Under the pieces are notes generated by a model that was not told the DNA's origin, ran no database searches, and saw only the letters and a program-made list of their open reading frames with translations. DNA of 64,000 bases from Saccharum officinarum (lineage: Eukaryota; Streptophyta; Magnoliopsida; Poales; Poaceae), in the NCBI GenBank assembly GCA_020631735.1, contig CM036197.1, positions 45,369,880 through 45,433,879 of the forward strand. Direction: 5' to 3'. Of this stretch, positions 22,990 through 36,450 are shown in pieces; the stretch's first letter is position 1, and every line of letters starts with the position of its first letter. Both the position numbers and the translations under genes were made by a program.

Positions 22990-23700
22990 TGCTGTTTGTA
23001 CGTTTTTTTGCTGTTTCTCAGTGTTGCAAGGGAATTTTTTGGAATATTGCAACATATGATTTTCGAATGTTACACTAGGGTGATTCATGTGTTGCAGAAA
23101 AGAGAGTTCTAATGTTGGGATTGTTGCAATAGGAGATTTTAATTGTTGAAATTACTTCTTTTCAAATGTTGCAGAGGTGATTTTTGAGTTGTTTCCATTT
23201 TCATGTTTCATGGTTGATTTTACGATGTTGCAGTACTACTGTTTGAGATGTTGCAATATAAAATTTTTCAATGTTGCAGTACATATTTTTCGATGTTGCA
23301 CTACATAGTTCTGTGATATTACAGTATTAATATTCCGATGTTGCACTACATATTTTTACAATGTTGCACTTGAATTGTTTCATGCTCTTGTAACAGGGGC
23401 GCGGTGGGAAACGGGGCACGGTAGGGGAATAGGGAACGGTGGGGAACAGGGACAGGGGCGCGGCCCTTCCTGTCGCTGAGGAGGCACAGGGCGCGGGGTG
23501 CGCAGGCACGCATGGAAGGAGGTCAGTGTGGTCCGCATCGCCATCTCGTGCTCTCGTCAGTCATCGCGGTCGAATCTGCCTGGGACAGAGACACGGTGGG
23601 GAACGGGGCACGGTGGGGGGACATGGGCGCGACAGAACAAGTACGATATGACCTGCGTCCGGACACCGCCAGGGGGCCGGACGTCCGCGCGCTAGGTATG
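22990..23700 (+). repeat. Degenerate TGTTGCA repeat array with GC-rich tail
   Basis: From about 23020 to 23370 the motif TGTTGCA recurs every 20-40 bases, often followed by GTACATATTTTT or similar. It ends in a GC-rich block with GGCCGGACGTCCGCGCGCTAG near 23690. The array at 55320-55700 has the same motif and ends in a similar CATCCGGGTGCTAGCAT. The two look like members of one transposon family. I could not define its ends. Confidence 0.55.
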
Positions 23701-23948
23701 CCGTTGCACGGTTCGCACCTTTCTTCCTGGCGTCGTGCAAGAAGAGAGTAAAACCAGTAGAGAAACGAAGTAACGCGTGCAATGGTACATGATAAAACTG
23801 CAAGTAGTAGTAGGCTTTTGGCGTCCATGCAATGGTACATAATAAAACTGCAGGTAGTAGTAGGCTTTGGCGTCCATGAACTTGAACTCTCATGTTGAAG
23901 GCGGGTACACGACTCATGCATGTGAGCGCTCTATCTGGCGTCGGCATT

Positions 23949-24188
23949 GGCCATCTTTGTTTTTTTTATCGCCTCAAACTTAAGTATAAGTTGTAGTACG
24001 TGAACTCACACCAACACACACTGCAACCACCACATGTATCTATCCGTGCCAGGCGCTGAAAAAAAAATCCAGGACATGTGGACACTGGAGGCACGCGAGT
24101 CGATCAGGTATCGAACTCGGGTGGACTGCTCGCACGCCTGCGCAGCTAGCCAACCGAGCCATGCTCGGTCCTCTCGGCCATCTTTGTT
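23949..24188 (-). mobile_element. tRNA-derived SINE with 13-bp target duplication
   Basis: Direct repeats GGCCATCTTTGTT lie at 23949-23961 and 24176-24188. Between them, on the minus strand, the element begins GAGAGGACCGAGCATGGC. It has an A-box-like TGGCTCGGTTGG and a B-box-like GAGTTCGATACC about 45 bases later, and ends GCGATAAAAAAA at the left repeat. An internal pol III promoter, an A tail and a long target duplication define a SINE of about 214 bp. The head resembles a tRNA gene, but no acceptor stem or complete cloverleaf can be formed. Confidence 0.85.
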
Positions 24189-24509
24189 GCTTTCGAATCT
24201 GAGCGAAGGCATGGTCGCATGGATAGTTGGGTATCGGTACCAAAAGAAAGCAGCATCACATGTGTGGACTGTGGATGGAGCCACAGGGCACAGGGCACAG
24301 TCCAGTAGCCCACAGCCAGCCACCATGTGGCCCTGCTCTTCAAAAAAGCACGCGTCGATCTAACGGTCTAGCCCAGGCTGAGAGCCTGAGATCGTGAAAT
24401 GTGCGGCAACGATCCATCCACAGAAAGGACGGCACCATCGTTATTATTACTAAAGAAAAGAAACATTAGTTCACAGCAAACTGTGCCGGTTGTGCAGTCG
24501 TGTCACCTC

Positions 24510-24760
24510 GGATATTCGGATACTAATTAGGAGGATTAAATATAAGCTAATTATAAAACTAATTACATAGAAGTAGACTAATTAATGAGATGAATCTATT
24601 AAGTCTAATTAATCCATAATTAGCAAATGTTTACGGTAGCGTCATATTGTCAAATCATGGACTAATTAGACTTAATAGATTCGTCTCGTAAATTAGCCTC
24701 AATCTATATAATTAGTTTTATAATTAGCCTATGTTTAATACTTCTAATTGGGATAAAAAA
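24510..24760. mobile_element. Palindromic MITE-like element
   Basis: Left arm AATTAGGAGGATTAAATATAAGC and GAGATGAATCTATTAAGTC are mirrored on the right by GACTTAATAGATTCGTCTCG and the sequence through TTTAATACTTCTAATT. The two halves form an almost complete inverted repeat around 24640. Target duplication not resolved. Confidence 0.65.
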
Positions 24761-24859
24761 ACTCGATGTAACAGGGCTAAACTTTTGCTCGAAGGAAACA
24801 AACAAAGAGCGTTGTTATTTGTCATCAAGAATTGCCTGCACAACCCGATTTCACGATAC

Positions 24860-25065
24860 TTCCTCCATTCCAAAAGGAATAAAAATCTCGTTTACGAGAA
24901 TCAAACAATCTCAAAATTAATAACGTCTATGATGTGTAGCAAGTATCTCTAGATTCATTATAAAATATATTTTCATAACAAGCATATTCGAATAAAAAAA
25001 CAAAATCTAGTCAAATTCAGTATTATTTGGTAAGACTTCTTTTTTTTCTTGGGCAGAGGAATGAC
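24860..25065. mobile_element. Stowaway-type MITE, worn
   Basis: The left end CTTCCTCCATTCCAAAAGGA and right end TTCTTGGGCAGAGGAATGAC are degraded Stowaway termini. The right half matches 22216-22335, next to copy A of the small decayed gene. It is therefore part of the duplicated block. Confidence 0.55.
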
Positions 25066-25406
25066 TACCAGTGGCTCGATCAGTAGTTCCAAACAAGACC
25101 TTAGCTATGAGGACGGCACTTATGGCGGCACAGAAACGGTTCCGTATCACGAATCCTACTATTCCCCGCGGCGCCTCCAGCTTATCCAAGTTCCCTCCAT
25201 CGCCTCCAGCTTGGCCAATATCCTCTGCAGCTGGTGTTGTTCGTGTGCCAATCTCATGCGCTCCTTAGGGCGACGCGCCTCTGTCTGATGTAGTAGGCCT
25301 TGGCGGCGCCGGCGCCACGGCTGCCAGTGGAAGCAAACCTACGGCCGCCGTAACCCTCCGCCGCTGCGCGAGCGCTCCGCGCAACCGCCCGCGCCAGACA
25401 CTGCAT
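25007..25406 (-). pseudogene. Decayed copy B of a small gene with mitochondrial-presequence-like start
   Basis: Starting at ATG 25406 on the minus strand the reading is MQCLARAVARSARAAAEGYG, then GRRFASTGSRGAGAAKAYYI, then a stop after a frame change. In the next frame MRLAHEQHQLQRILAKLEAM continues it, and in a third frame NLDKLEAPRGIVGFVIRNRF leads to a hydrophobic stretch (FCAAISAVLIAKVLFG). The likely ancestral protein had a presequence, a coiled coil and one membrane segment. Two frame breaks mean it is not functional as read. Copy A near 22.6 kb shares the flanking Stowaway MITE, so this is a segmental duplication. The family is unknown to me. Confidence 0.55.
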
Positions 25407-25641
25407 GGCCGACCTCTCTGTCTGTCGGATCGGATCTAGCGAAATCGGCTTGATGGATCGATTGTCTGTGATCAATGGTGTGCTGCAGTCTGGCTGCTTG
25501 GTGACTACTTTCGTCGATCTTGGATGGACGGGTGCACCGGGTGTTGCTACATCCCGAGGATTTTATAATACCGGCAACCGGCGATTGGAACTCGGAACTG
25601 AATCCGAGTAGGAATCTGCGCTTCTCCCGAGTTTTTTGGGC

Positions 25642-27310
25642 GCATACCCGCCCGGCCCTCGCGTCGTCTCCCCGAGACGACTCGGGGGCGACTCGCGCCG
25701 CCGCCGCACATGAACCCACCGTAGGCACCACCTCCGGCCGCCGTCGTCGCAGGTCTATACGCGGTGGCGGCGACCAGCGCCGGCATCGAAAAAAAGGTGT
25801 GCGGTCGCAGTTTCGTCTTACCTCCTCTCTCATCCACCTCCATCCTCTTCCTCCGTCAACTCTGGCCATATCCGTGCACCTGTGATGCCTGCCGCGCAGA
25901 TCTTGACCCCCTATGGCCGGATCCGGCGTCTGTGGCCGTATCCCTAGCGGTAGGGCGACCGATGGCGGCGGGGCCTGAGGCTACGCCCGGTCCGACCATG
26001 GCCGGCCGTGGTTGGAGCTCGGCGGCAGCCGTGCTGCTGTTGCTGCGGCTCACGGATATGGCCGGCGCGTGGAGGCCAGGTGGCCCTGACGAGTATGGCC
26101 TTCAACCGACGAAACGCATGGGGAACCGTTCGCGCTCCTCCCGGACGCGGCTCCGGGTCGAGCGTGTTGGCGAGGTGGCTGGCGGCGATGCTCTGGAAGA
26201 GGGCCGGGCGTCCGTGACGTTCCCGGCCGCGGAACTTGAGCCGCGCGCAGATGGTGGCCGCGGGACGCGCGTTGGGCAAGCGGACGCCGTTGGCCTCCTT
26301 CCTGCTCGTCCCCGGCCCTTCGACGACTACTCTCCGGGGGTCAGGCCAGCCATCTCCGCTGGGGATTGGCTTCCGCATTGGTGAAGCGGCGTAAGTGCAC
26401 AGATTCGGGGCGAAAGCTCGGCTCCGTTTTGCCGAGCAAACGACGGTGACACCTTGAGCGCCACATACTTACTTTCTTGAAGGCGTCATTCTTGAACCTC
26501 GTGCTGCTTCTTCGCCTGCTTCGCCGGATTCTGGGCAAAAGCCCTGCCTTAGAGGTCTCTAAGGCCAGTGGCGATGGCGTCTTGGGCGTCACCCCTTTTT
26601 GAAGGCGTTGCTGAAGAATCTCCTGCTACTGTCGCTCCTCCCGCATGGTCGTCGTGGTCGCTGTGCCGCACCTATTTGTGCTTCATGTCCTCCTCGTTTT
26701 GGTATGTCCAACTGGTGTTTGTTGTAGCAGTAGTCGTCGCTTAGGCCCCTTTCTTGCAGATGCTTGGCTGCTAGGAGCGTGTTGGCCTCATCTGCGGATG
26801 CTTTGCCGCGTTGATGGTCTTGTTGCTTGGGCGGATGCTTCGCCGCCGGTGTTGTAGGCCCCCTCGCATACAGATGCTTTGCTACTGCGAGCGTGTCGGC
26901 CCTATCCGTGGATGCTTTGCCGCGTCGATGGTTTTCGTGCTTGGGCAGATGTTGCCGCCAGTGTTTAGGCCCCCTCTCATGTAGATGTTTTGTTATTCCG
27001 AGTGTGTCGGCCCCATCCGCGGATGCTTTGCCTCGTCGATGGTATTCGTGCTAGGGCGGATGCTTTGCCGCTGTTATCATCTACGGCTTCACTGCTGGCT
27101 ACCAATGTGTTGAGTTCTATTAGATTAGGTTCATTTAGCTGAGGTTGTCAGGTGGAGGGCCCCCCTCTTGTTTCTTGCTTTTCATTTGTGTTGTGGACTT
27201 CGTTAGTAATCCATAGATTACTTACGAATCCTATGTATCAGTTATTTGTCGTTCTTTCGGCTCTTCTTCTTAATGAAAAACTCATGAAGTCACGATCTCG
27301 AAAAAAAAAA
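25642..27310 (+). mobile_element. A-tailed non-LTR retroposon, 1669 bp, 11-bp target duplication
   Basis: Direct repeats GTTTTTTGGGC lie at 25631-25641 and 27311-27321. The element begins GCATACCCGCCCGGCC, is very GC-rich for its first 800 bp, and ends GTCACGATCTCG plus ten A at 27301-27310. That layout fits target-primed insertion. No reverse transcriptase or endonuclease frame is present, so it is either a non-autonomous or internally deleted LINE relative or a retroposed chimeric transcript. It holds three tandem copies of a unit of about 112 bp at 26744-27078. Confidence 0.8.
26744..27078 (+). repeat. Three tandem copies of a 111-113 bp unit
   Basis: Units start at 26744, 26857 and 26968 with GGCCCC and share GCGGATGCTTTGCCGCGTTG-like and GGGCGGATGCTTCGCCGCC-like segments. 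They lie inside the A-tailed retroposon. Divergence between units suggests the array predates or has aged with that element. Confidence 0.75.
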
Positions 27311-27694
27311 GTTTTTTGGGCACTCGGACGGCCTGTAAAAAGCTTAGGTATTACATGTCACGATCACTCAATACTCGAAATAGTTAAGTTCCAGATATGT
27401 ATATTATTATTACAAGTGTTCATCATACATACGGTATTTTTTTCTACAAAGACGGCATGATAACTCGTGTTATCTGAACACACGGTCTCACAGACCCACA
27501 ATATACATAAGGGTTCCCACACACACAAGTTTAATATGGCACGCCACAAGTAATGCCAGCACATGCCTCATGCCGAGGAGAGGCACGGGGAGTTTCTTCC
27601 TCCCTGCACTGCCTGCTTCCCTCCGGCAATCAGTGGGACGTCCCAGCGTACTCTCAGGTGCCGATCCCATAGACAACGACAACTGCTCATCTGC

Positions 27695-30600
27695 TTAGAG
27701 CCGAGAGATGAGGAGCGGGACAGAGACAGGGCTGTCTTCGCCCATGGCAGGGTGGCACATCTCCAGCATGTCCAGCTCCCTGAACCGCTCCAGAACCCGC
27801 ATCTTGCACTCCTCGGCCGCCATGACACCAGTGGAGAAGGCGCCGTGCACCGTGCCAGTGTACTTGAGACTCGTGGCCTCTCCTGCGAAGAACAGGTTGT
27901 CCACAGGGATGCGCAGCTTCTCGTACAGGTCGCGGGGTTTGTTCACCCCATCGAACGTGTAGGAACCAAGTGAGTTATCATCCGAGCCCCAGTGTGACAC
28001 CAGGTAATTTATCTGCAACAATAAATTTTGGCCAGCATAGGCTGTAAGAAATGATCTATAGCAGGATTCTTTTATTACTGTAGTAGTTGAAAATATTGTC
28101 AACAAACTAACCGGCTCAGCTGCATTGGGAAGGATCTTCTTCAACTGAGAAAAGGCAAACTGGGCAGCAGCCTCATCTGACATCTTCTCGATGTCACGAG
28201 CAAGGCGGCCAGCAGGCATGTAAACAAGGACAGGGTGACCGGTTGCCTTGTGAAGGTTGAGGAAATAGCTGCAACCATAAGTGCTAGAGGAAACGACGCC
28301 GAGGAACTCCACGTTAGGCCAGAAAACCTGGCCGAAGTGAAGAACAATTTTGTTCTCAACTCCAACTGTGAGTTCTCTAATTGCTTCTTCTTTCCAGTCT
28401 GGCAGTCTCGGCTCAAATTTAATTGTTTTTGCTTTCAGGACACCCAACGGAACAGCGACAACTGCAGCATCCGCAACAAATGTTTTGCCACTGCTTACAG
28501 TAACCTCTACCCTGTTCCTGTGGCGAACAATTTCCACAACCCTGAAGAACAAAGAATAAGGATCAGTACTGAATGAATGGCTCATGAAAGTGAAACTACA
28601 ACTATTGATTACCAAATTAATAAGAAAAGGATAGAAATGCATACTTATGGTTGAGGCGTATATCTAAACCTTTCGCAAGAGTATTTATAACCGGACGATA
28701 TCCACGAACCATGAGGCCATGACCACCTGGAAGCAGCACCTCCTGCATCCCATCAACATTATCATGCATAAGACACAGTAATTTCATAATGCACAGGTAC
28801 ATTGGCCAGGTACTAAACAAAAAAAAACACACCTGATCCCAACCCTGTAGTGAAATTGAATCAGCGTCGGTGGCAAACCAACCCTCCATACGGCACAAAT
28901 ACCACTGAAGGACCTCATGAGCAATCCCTTCTTGCCTGTAGTGAACACATGGAAAACCCAATTAAAATGACTGGAATGTTTGTGCTGAACAGTGCACATA
29001 GGCAGAAAGTGGATTAGTACAAACCTCAAGTGTGGATTTCTATCCATAACAATTGCAATGGCTTTTGCAATAGACATATCTTCATTGGTTCCTTCCCTCA
29101 ATTTGCCAGTCTGTGCAGAGTGTTATGGGTAAATCAATAATAGAAAGTTAGAAACTACCTAAAATCAACAGGCACCAACACACCACTAATTGAAAGAAGG
29201 GAATACCTCTTCCAGTATGGTCTCAAACACCTTCCCAATCTTTTCTACCAACTCTTGTGGTACTTGACGTCCATTAGTGTCATAGAGTGCATAACTGAAA
29301 GGCAATAGAACAAGTTAGCTCCCATCATTTGCTCCATCGTCTCTCAAAGTACAATTCATCCTAATGCAAAGTTTTACCTCTCCAGATCATGATCAAACAG
29401 CACAGAATCATCTCCACTTGTGCGGTACAGTGGAAGCCCAAGCCTTCCAATTATTGGTGCCAAAGGATTTTCTTCACAAACGCCATGAAGCCTGATGAAT
29501 AAAAATGATGAAAACACCGTTCAAGATAAAACTTTTGGGCACATGGTGAAAGTTAAAAAGAAAAAAGAATGGAACTCACCAAGATGCTCCCAAATCGACT
29601 GGAAACCCAAAAGAGTAGTCAGTGTGAACTCTGCCACCAATCCTATCACGGGATTCCAGAAGAATAACCTGGAATGTGTCACGACAATTGAAATGCATCA
29701 GAATTCACAGAAGGGTCTTCTCATTTTCGTCTAAGAAATATGGGTCGTAAAATTGCACCACCAACACACGAACATGACAAAAAAAAACAGCGAAAAATAC
29801 CTGGAAGGAGGCATTTCTGAGCGCATCTGCAGCAGCAAGACCTGCAAACCCACCACCAATAACAATAGCGGATGGTGTGTGTAGCTTTCTCCTAGCATTT
29901 TCACCGTATGAGCCTGACATGAAGACAAAATATGTTTTATCTCAAAGTAAAGGTAACACAGGAAATAAAATGTTTAAGTACAAAATGTGTTCAGAAGTAC
30001 AAGTTTAGTTCTATTGATCATATTGAGAAGGAAAGGTAAGTTTCAAAGACATTTCTAATCAAATTAGTATTCCAGCAGTATCACAATTTTGACACAGAGA
30101 AAAGAAGGAAATAAAGGTGGATGGCTCCTGCTTTTTTAACTATATCCATAAAAGAAACTTCCTGAAACATTCTCATTCCGTTACTGCTATAGTGTTTGAA
30201 TGACATACAAAACCTGTTCAAGTTTAATCTTCTGCAAATTTTGATGCAATTGGGTGGCTGCTAATCTGGAGGGGTTTAGCATAAGACTGATATTTTGCTC
30301 CAAAGAGCAGAGTACCTCCAAATGATAAAAGACCAGTTCATATAGAAGTAACATAAAGAAGCCTACCAAGTTGTGAAATTGCCGATATCGCCTGTTCTTC
30401 TCACATCAACCCTCCTCTACCCCCCTCCACCATGGAGGGTTAGTAGTGAGGCATGTTCCCCTGTCTCAGAACAATGATGGTGAGGTAAGACAGGACAGTT
30501 TAAGATTTTCACTTATCCTCCCAACAACTAAATTTGGGCCTGTGTAGTGTTCTTGGTCTGCATTAATCACGGATGCTCTGGCACAAGACAGTTCACTCTT

Positions 30601-31784
30601 GACTCTTCCAACATTTTTATAGCATATAAATTACGGGGTTTTCAGAAGATCGCAGGGGTGAGAACAACTTTTCATTTTATCTTTCTTTTAAGGCCAGAGC
30701 GTGAACATGACACAAGGACATTAGTGATTGGTACACTCTTCTAGATCATGTTTGGACAAGATGGGCACCAAACTATAAGGAATAAGCATACCATGTCCCG
30801 TGGCTCTTGGCTAATGTTCGCCTTGGTAACACTAGGCACTCTGTAGGATTGTGGAAGACACCTATTTAGCAAACCCCTATATCAGATACGCTTCTGGACA
30901 CTAAACGCAGCCCAACTTCATTGACACACTAAGACCCAGAAGTAATACCCATGAATGTATGACAATGACAAGCAAAAGTATTATATTACCGAGAACGTAC
31001 AAATACATGCAAATTGCAGCATTGGTATATAGTGAATGAGTAGACAGGTACATCCGCTAGCCAATATTATGATAAATTTGTCTACCCGTGTTCGTGAGCA
31101 TGACAACGATGTGGATCGCACATGCATGGAATGAAGCACTCAACACGAACAGCATAGCACTTGACAGCCTAGCACTTTCGGTAGTCAGGTTTCGTAGAAA
31201 TCAGTATATGTTAATTTTTCCTTATCGTGCTACCGTGGTGGGCTTGTGAGAATATCAGTGAACGAAGGTCCCCAGTACTAATGAGGCACAGGAGTCCACA
31301 AATCCACATGGGGTCAAATCCGAGAAGCTTCCAAGTGGTCGGTCGCCTCTTGCGTGAGATGTTGTATAAAGTGTGAAGTGTAAACAGCTACTTGAAGAGT
31401 TGTAGTCTAGTTTTTTTTTCCTTTCTTCCACCGACAAATGCATATGGGACTTCATGGTTCATGGCCCATTCATCGAGCCCATGCGTGCCTCCCAACAACC
31501 ATAAGAAACCCAAAGTTTAAGTTGGAAAATTTCAATTTTGCCACTAAGTGGTGTCAGATCCACCAATAAATACCTAATCAACAACCCAATAACGCATCAT
31601 GTGAGAAAACAACTACTAGATGATCCCAAGTCATCCAATCGATTCTTCTTCACCTGAGTAGCTTTAATAACTCACATCGATCTAGGATATAGTTTCAAGT
31701 TGGAACAAAATCCGATCTGCCAACTGTAAGCCCAAAACTGAAAGAGCTCCCGTAGAAGAAGCAGGACTTACTGTTGTTCGCCAT
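27695..31784 (-). CDS. PAO: Flavin-containing polyamine oxidase, peroxisomal (PTS1 SRL)
   Basis: This FAD-dependent amine oxidase oxidises spermine or spermidine in the peroxisome and releases H2O2; the plant peroxisomal group performs polyamine back-conversion. Coding exons on the minus strand are 31772-31784, 29801-29913, 29580-29668, 29378-29491, 29207-29294, 29025-29110, 28833-28935, 28645-28742, 28112-28541 and 27695-28012. They sum to 1452 nt (483 aa plus stop), all with GT-AG borders. The dinucleotide-binding GxGxxG is G24-G26-G29 in [15 protein letters not shown], followed by [56 protein letters not shown] and the C-terminal SRL are all present. Length and tail fit the rice PAO3/4/5 group; I do not assign an exact orthologue. 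The first exon encodes only MANN plus one base, and intron 1 is 1858 bp. The last intron (28013-28111) is 99 nt and open in frame. Confidence 0.96.
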
Positions 31785-32640
31785 CTGTGAAGCTCTGTTC
31801 TTCTTCTCCTTCACAATTACTACTTGAATTTGAATTAGAATTGGATGGATTTAACAACTGGGGGGGAGAAATGCAGCAGGAAGATGAGGAGGCAGGCGAC
31901 GTAGTGGTTCGAGTTCGAGTTGAGTCCCAGGTTCACGAAACAGTTCATACAGCCGTGCAGCCGAATCGCCGCAGCCCTCTCAGGAATTCACGGTCCTCTT
32001 CGCGATCTCACACAACCTTCCAGTGTCCCCCCGATCCCATCAACTTCTTACCCGATTCGACTGCGGGGTAGAGGAAAACTCCGGCGGGGCAAGCAACACT
32101 GCAGAATCAGGGAAATCAAACTATAAATTCGTCACAAAAAAATTGATATTTCCGTCTCTATACTGCAACAGAAATCGGAGGATTTGCGGCACTACGGGAG
32201 GGGGGAATAGCCACAAGTTCGCTCCTCTGACGCAATCTGGCCCGAGATAATAATTCCAAAAATCGCCAGGCAACCCGGGGGAAACCGACACGGAATCCCA
32301 CCCCGCAAGCCAAGCAATCCAGGGAGGCAGGGTCGAAAAAGAGCCCGTCCTTTCATGTCTCCCCGCAAACCAGGCCGAAATCACGCGAATTCATTCGTGG
32401 AGAAGAAAAAAAATCATGAAACCCACCTCAAAAACTTGGCCGGGGCCGAAGAACTGGAGATTTTCCTTTGCACAGGAAGTCGGGAAGGATCCCGGTGGGT
32501 GCGTAGAGGGAGGAGTCGTCCTCCGGCCTGCTGCTGTCTCCTGCCGTTTGGGGGAGCTTTGGGCGTTGCGTTGGTGAATGGTGGTGGTCAGGGGCGCTGT
32601 GGTGCTGCGGCGATTGGGTGGAATTTATAGCTTCGTTGGA
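31785..32640 (-). promoter_or_regulatory. 5' leader, probable leader intron and core promoter of the polyamine oxidase gene
   Basis: On the minus strand a TATA-like CTATAAATTCC lies near 32625, about 0.85 kb upstream of the ATG. A good donor (TTTTTGAG then GTGGGTTTC) near 32427 suggests an intron in the 5' UTR. The matching acceptor is not clear, because the sequence just before the ATG is purine-rich. The start site is inferred, not seen. Confidence 0.5.
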
Positions 32641-32845
32641 CGGCAAGGAGGGTACCGTGCACCACCACGTCACCTTACCCGCCACCCGGGGTGTCAGAGC
32701 CGCGCCGACCCCACCAAACGCGTGGTTTCGTGAGCGTTTGATCGCGTTTGGACGGCGGTGATGCGCGATGTAGCTGGACGAGTGTTGCTGACCACATGCC
32801 AGGGGTGAGGCGATATTTCTTTTTTTTCTCTCTCTTTCCAACCAT

Positions 32846-33087
32846 GGCCCGGTTTAGATGCAAAAATTTTGGCAAAATGGACACTGTAGCGTTTTCGTTG
32901 TTATTTGGTAAATATTGTCCAATCATGGTCTAATTAGGCTTAAAAGATTCGTCTCGTCCATTTCGTCTAAACTGTGTAATTAGTTTTATTTTTTATCTAT
33001 ATTTAATGCTTCATGCATGTGTCAAAGATTCGATGTGACGGGGAATCTGAAAAATTTTGCAAAATTTTTTTAAAACTAAACAGGGCC
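32846..33087. mobile_element. Tourist-like MITE, CAT target duplication
   Basis: Ends GGCCCGGTTTAGATGC and AACTAAACAGGGCC are flanked by CAT at 32843-32845 and 33088-33090. It lies about 200 bp upstream of the polyamine oxidase TATA-like box. The interior is nearly identical to the copy at 3296-3537. Confidence 0.88.
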
Positions 33088-33599
33088 CATGTCTATGCTG
33101 CCAAAAGGAGTATATATGTATAAAAAAATAAGACGCATACTAGTTTCTAGAAGGATGCATGATTCGTACGTACATTATTTTCTCATGGATGATTTATAAT
33201 CATTTGATTATTACTGTTGATAATGTATGTAAAGAGCTCAGGGGGCCATTTGCAGCACTCCTTAGAGCAGCTTCCTCGTGGTGATCATTCCTGCTCAGTT
33301 AAATAGAAAAATTAACACAGATTATGGTAAGGATTAGACACAAATAACTTCTTTATTAACGCTGGATTGAGCTGGGAGCTAAAAAAAAGACTCCTCACAA
33401 TTTTTTTATTTAATCCTCACCAGAATCACTTCCTACCCGCTCCACATTCTACTCCCCCACTAGATCACATCATCAAAGAATTAGCGAGCTAAAGCGAATA
33501 ATTGAAGAGTAGAGCTCTAACATAAAGGCCCTAAGAGTATGCTTTGAGATTGAGATTGGATCGGACAAGGCTTTAGAAAAGGCCCGTGAAAATTCTTCA

Positions 33600-33740
33600 G
33601 CCCAAACTTGACACTTTGGGCTTGTTCTGCTGGTCATATTTCAGCTGGTTTCAGCTGGTTTCGGCTTGTTTCTTTCTCACATAATACTGTTCAATCAGCC
33701 GAAATCAGCTGAAATTTTACCAGCCGAACACAGCCTTTGG
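33600..33740. mobile_element. Short MITE with TTCAGCTGGTTT / CAGCTGAAATTT arms
   Basis: GGGCTTGTTCTGCTGGTCAT on the left is mirrored by ACCAGCCGAACACAGCC on the right, with AGCTGGTTTCGGCTTG and CAGCCGAAATCAGCTG inside. About 110-120 bp long. Target duplication not resolved. Relatives may be the remnants near 12310, 16830 and 22370. Confidence 0.6.
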
Positions 33741-33892
33741 GGAGTCTGTGAATGTGCGTGCGTGTATATGCACGTTTGTGTTAGTACCAGATTTTGAAAA
33801 AAAATGGTAGAGGCCGGAACTTTGTTTCATTATCTAAAAAAAGATTTTGAAAAAAGATGAGTTTGGATATGAGGTAAGTGTATATGCTTGTA

Positions 33893-34151
33893 CTCCCCCC
33901 GTCCCAAATTATAAGGCATTACAAGAATCTTGGAGAGTCAAAGCATCTTAAGTTTGATCAAAATTATAGAGAAAATTACAAAAATTTATAACATCAAATA
34001 GATATACTATGAAAATATAATTAATGAAGAATCTAATGATACTTAATTGGTGTCATAAATATTATTATCTTATCGTATAAATTTAGTCAAACTTGAGATC
34101 ATTTGACTCTCCAATATTCTTAGAATGCCTTATAATTTAGGATGGAGGGAG
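33893..34151. mobile_element. Stowaway-type MITE
   Basis: Ends CTCCCCCCGTCCCAAATTAT and ATAATTTAGGATGGAGGGAG are flanked by TA (33891-33892 and 34152-34153). The inverted arms include ATAAGGCATTACAAGAATCT and its imperfect complement. Confidence 0.85.
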
Positions 34152-34540
34152 TATGATGTACGTGATGATGGTGCTTGAGGAGGCACCGAGGCAGAAGCTG
34201 TCTACTAGCTAGGAAATGCATCCAAGAGGGACGATGTGGACACAAGGCTAGCTGATCACGGATTTGAGCTCAGTTGTAGGTTAGGCGAAATAATCTCCTA
34301 GGATCGGAGTACAATGCAAATAAACATAGGAAATGAGCTGGTGACATGATAATTCACTATCTACACGGTATCTACCGAAAGGAGTTGCTGCTATTGAACT
34401 CCTCAAGGCGTTTAATTATGCATTTATTAAAAGAATTGAACTTGGTTTTAGAGATTATGTGGTGTTCTTGGTGTCACTTTGTCGTCTCGTCGGAAATTTA
34501 TATATATTGTTATTTTTCGTAGTCTAAGTTAGACTTACTC

Positions 34541-36441
<1,901 letters not shown>

Positions 36442-36450
36442 TATATATTA

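Noticed and set aside
22990..23400. A CRISPR-like spaced repeat array
   Set aside because: Repeats are degenerate, spacing is irregular, and the context is a plant nuclear genome; a second related array shows it is a dispersed repeat.
24040..24176. A tRNA gene on the minus strand
   Set aside because: A- and B-box-like motifs are present, but no acceptor stem or full cloverleaf. The 13-bp target duplication and A tail show a SINE.
27695..28642. A single 315-codon frame as one exon of polyamine oxidase
   Set aside because: It contains a 99-nt GT-AG intron and starts inside an upstream intron. The spliced model gives the conserved family sequence and length.
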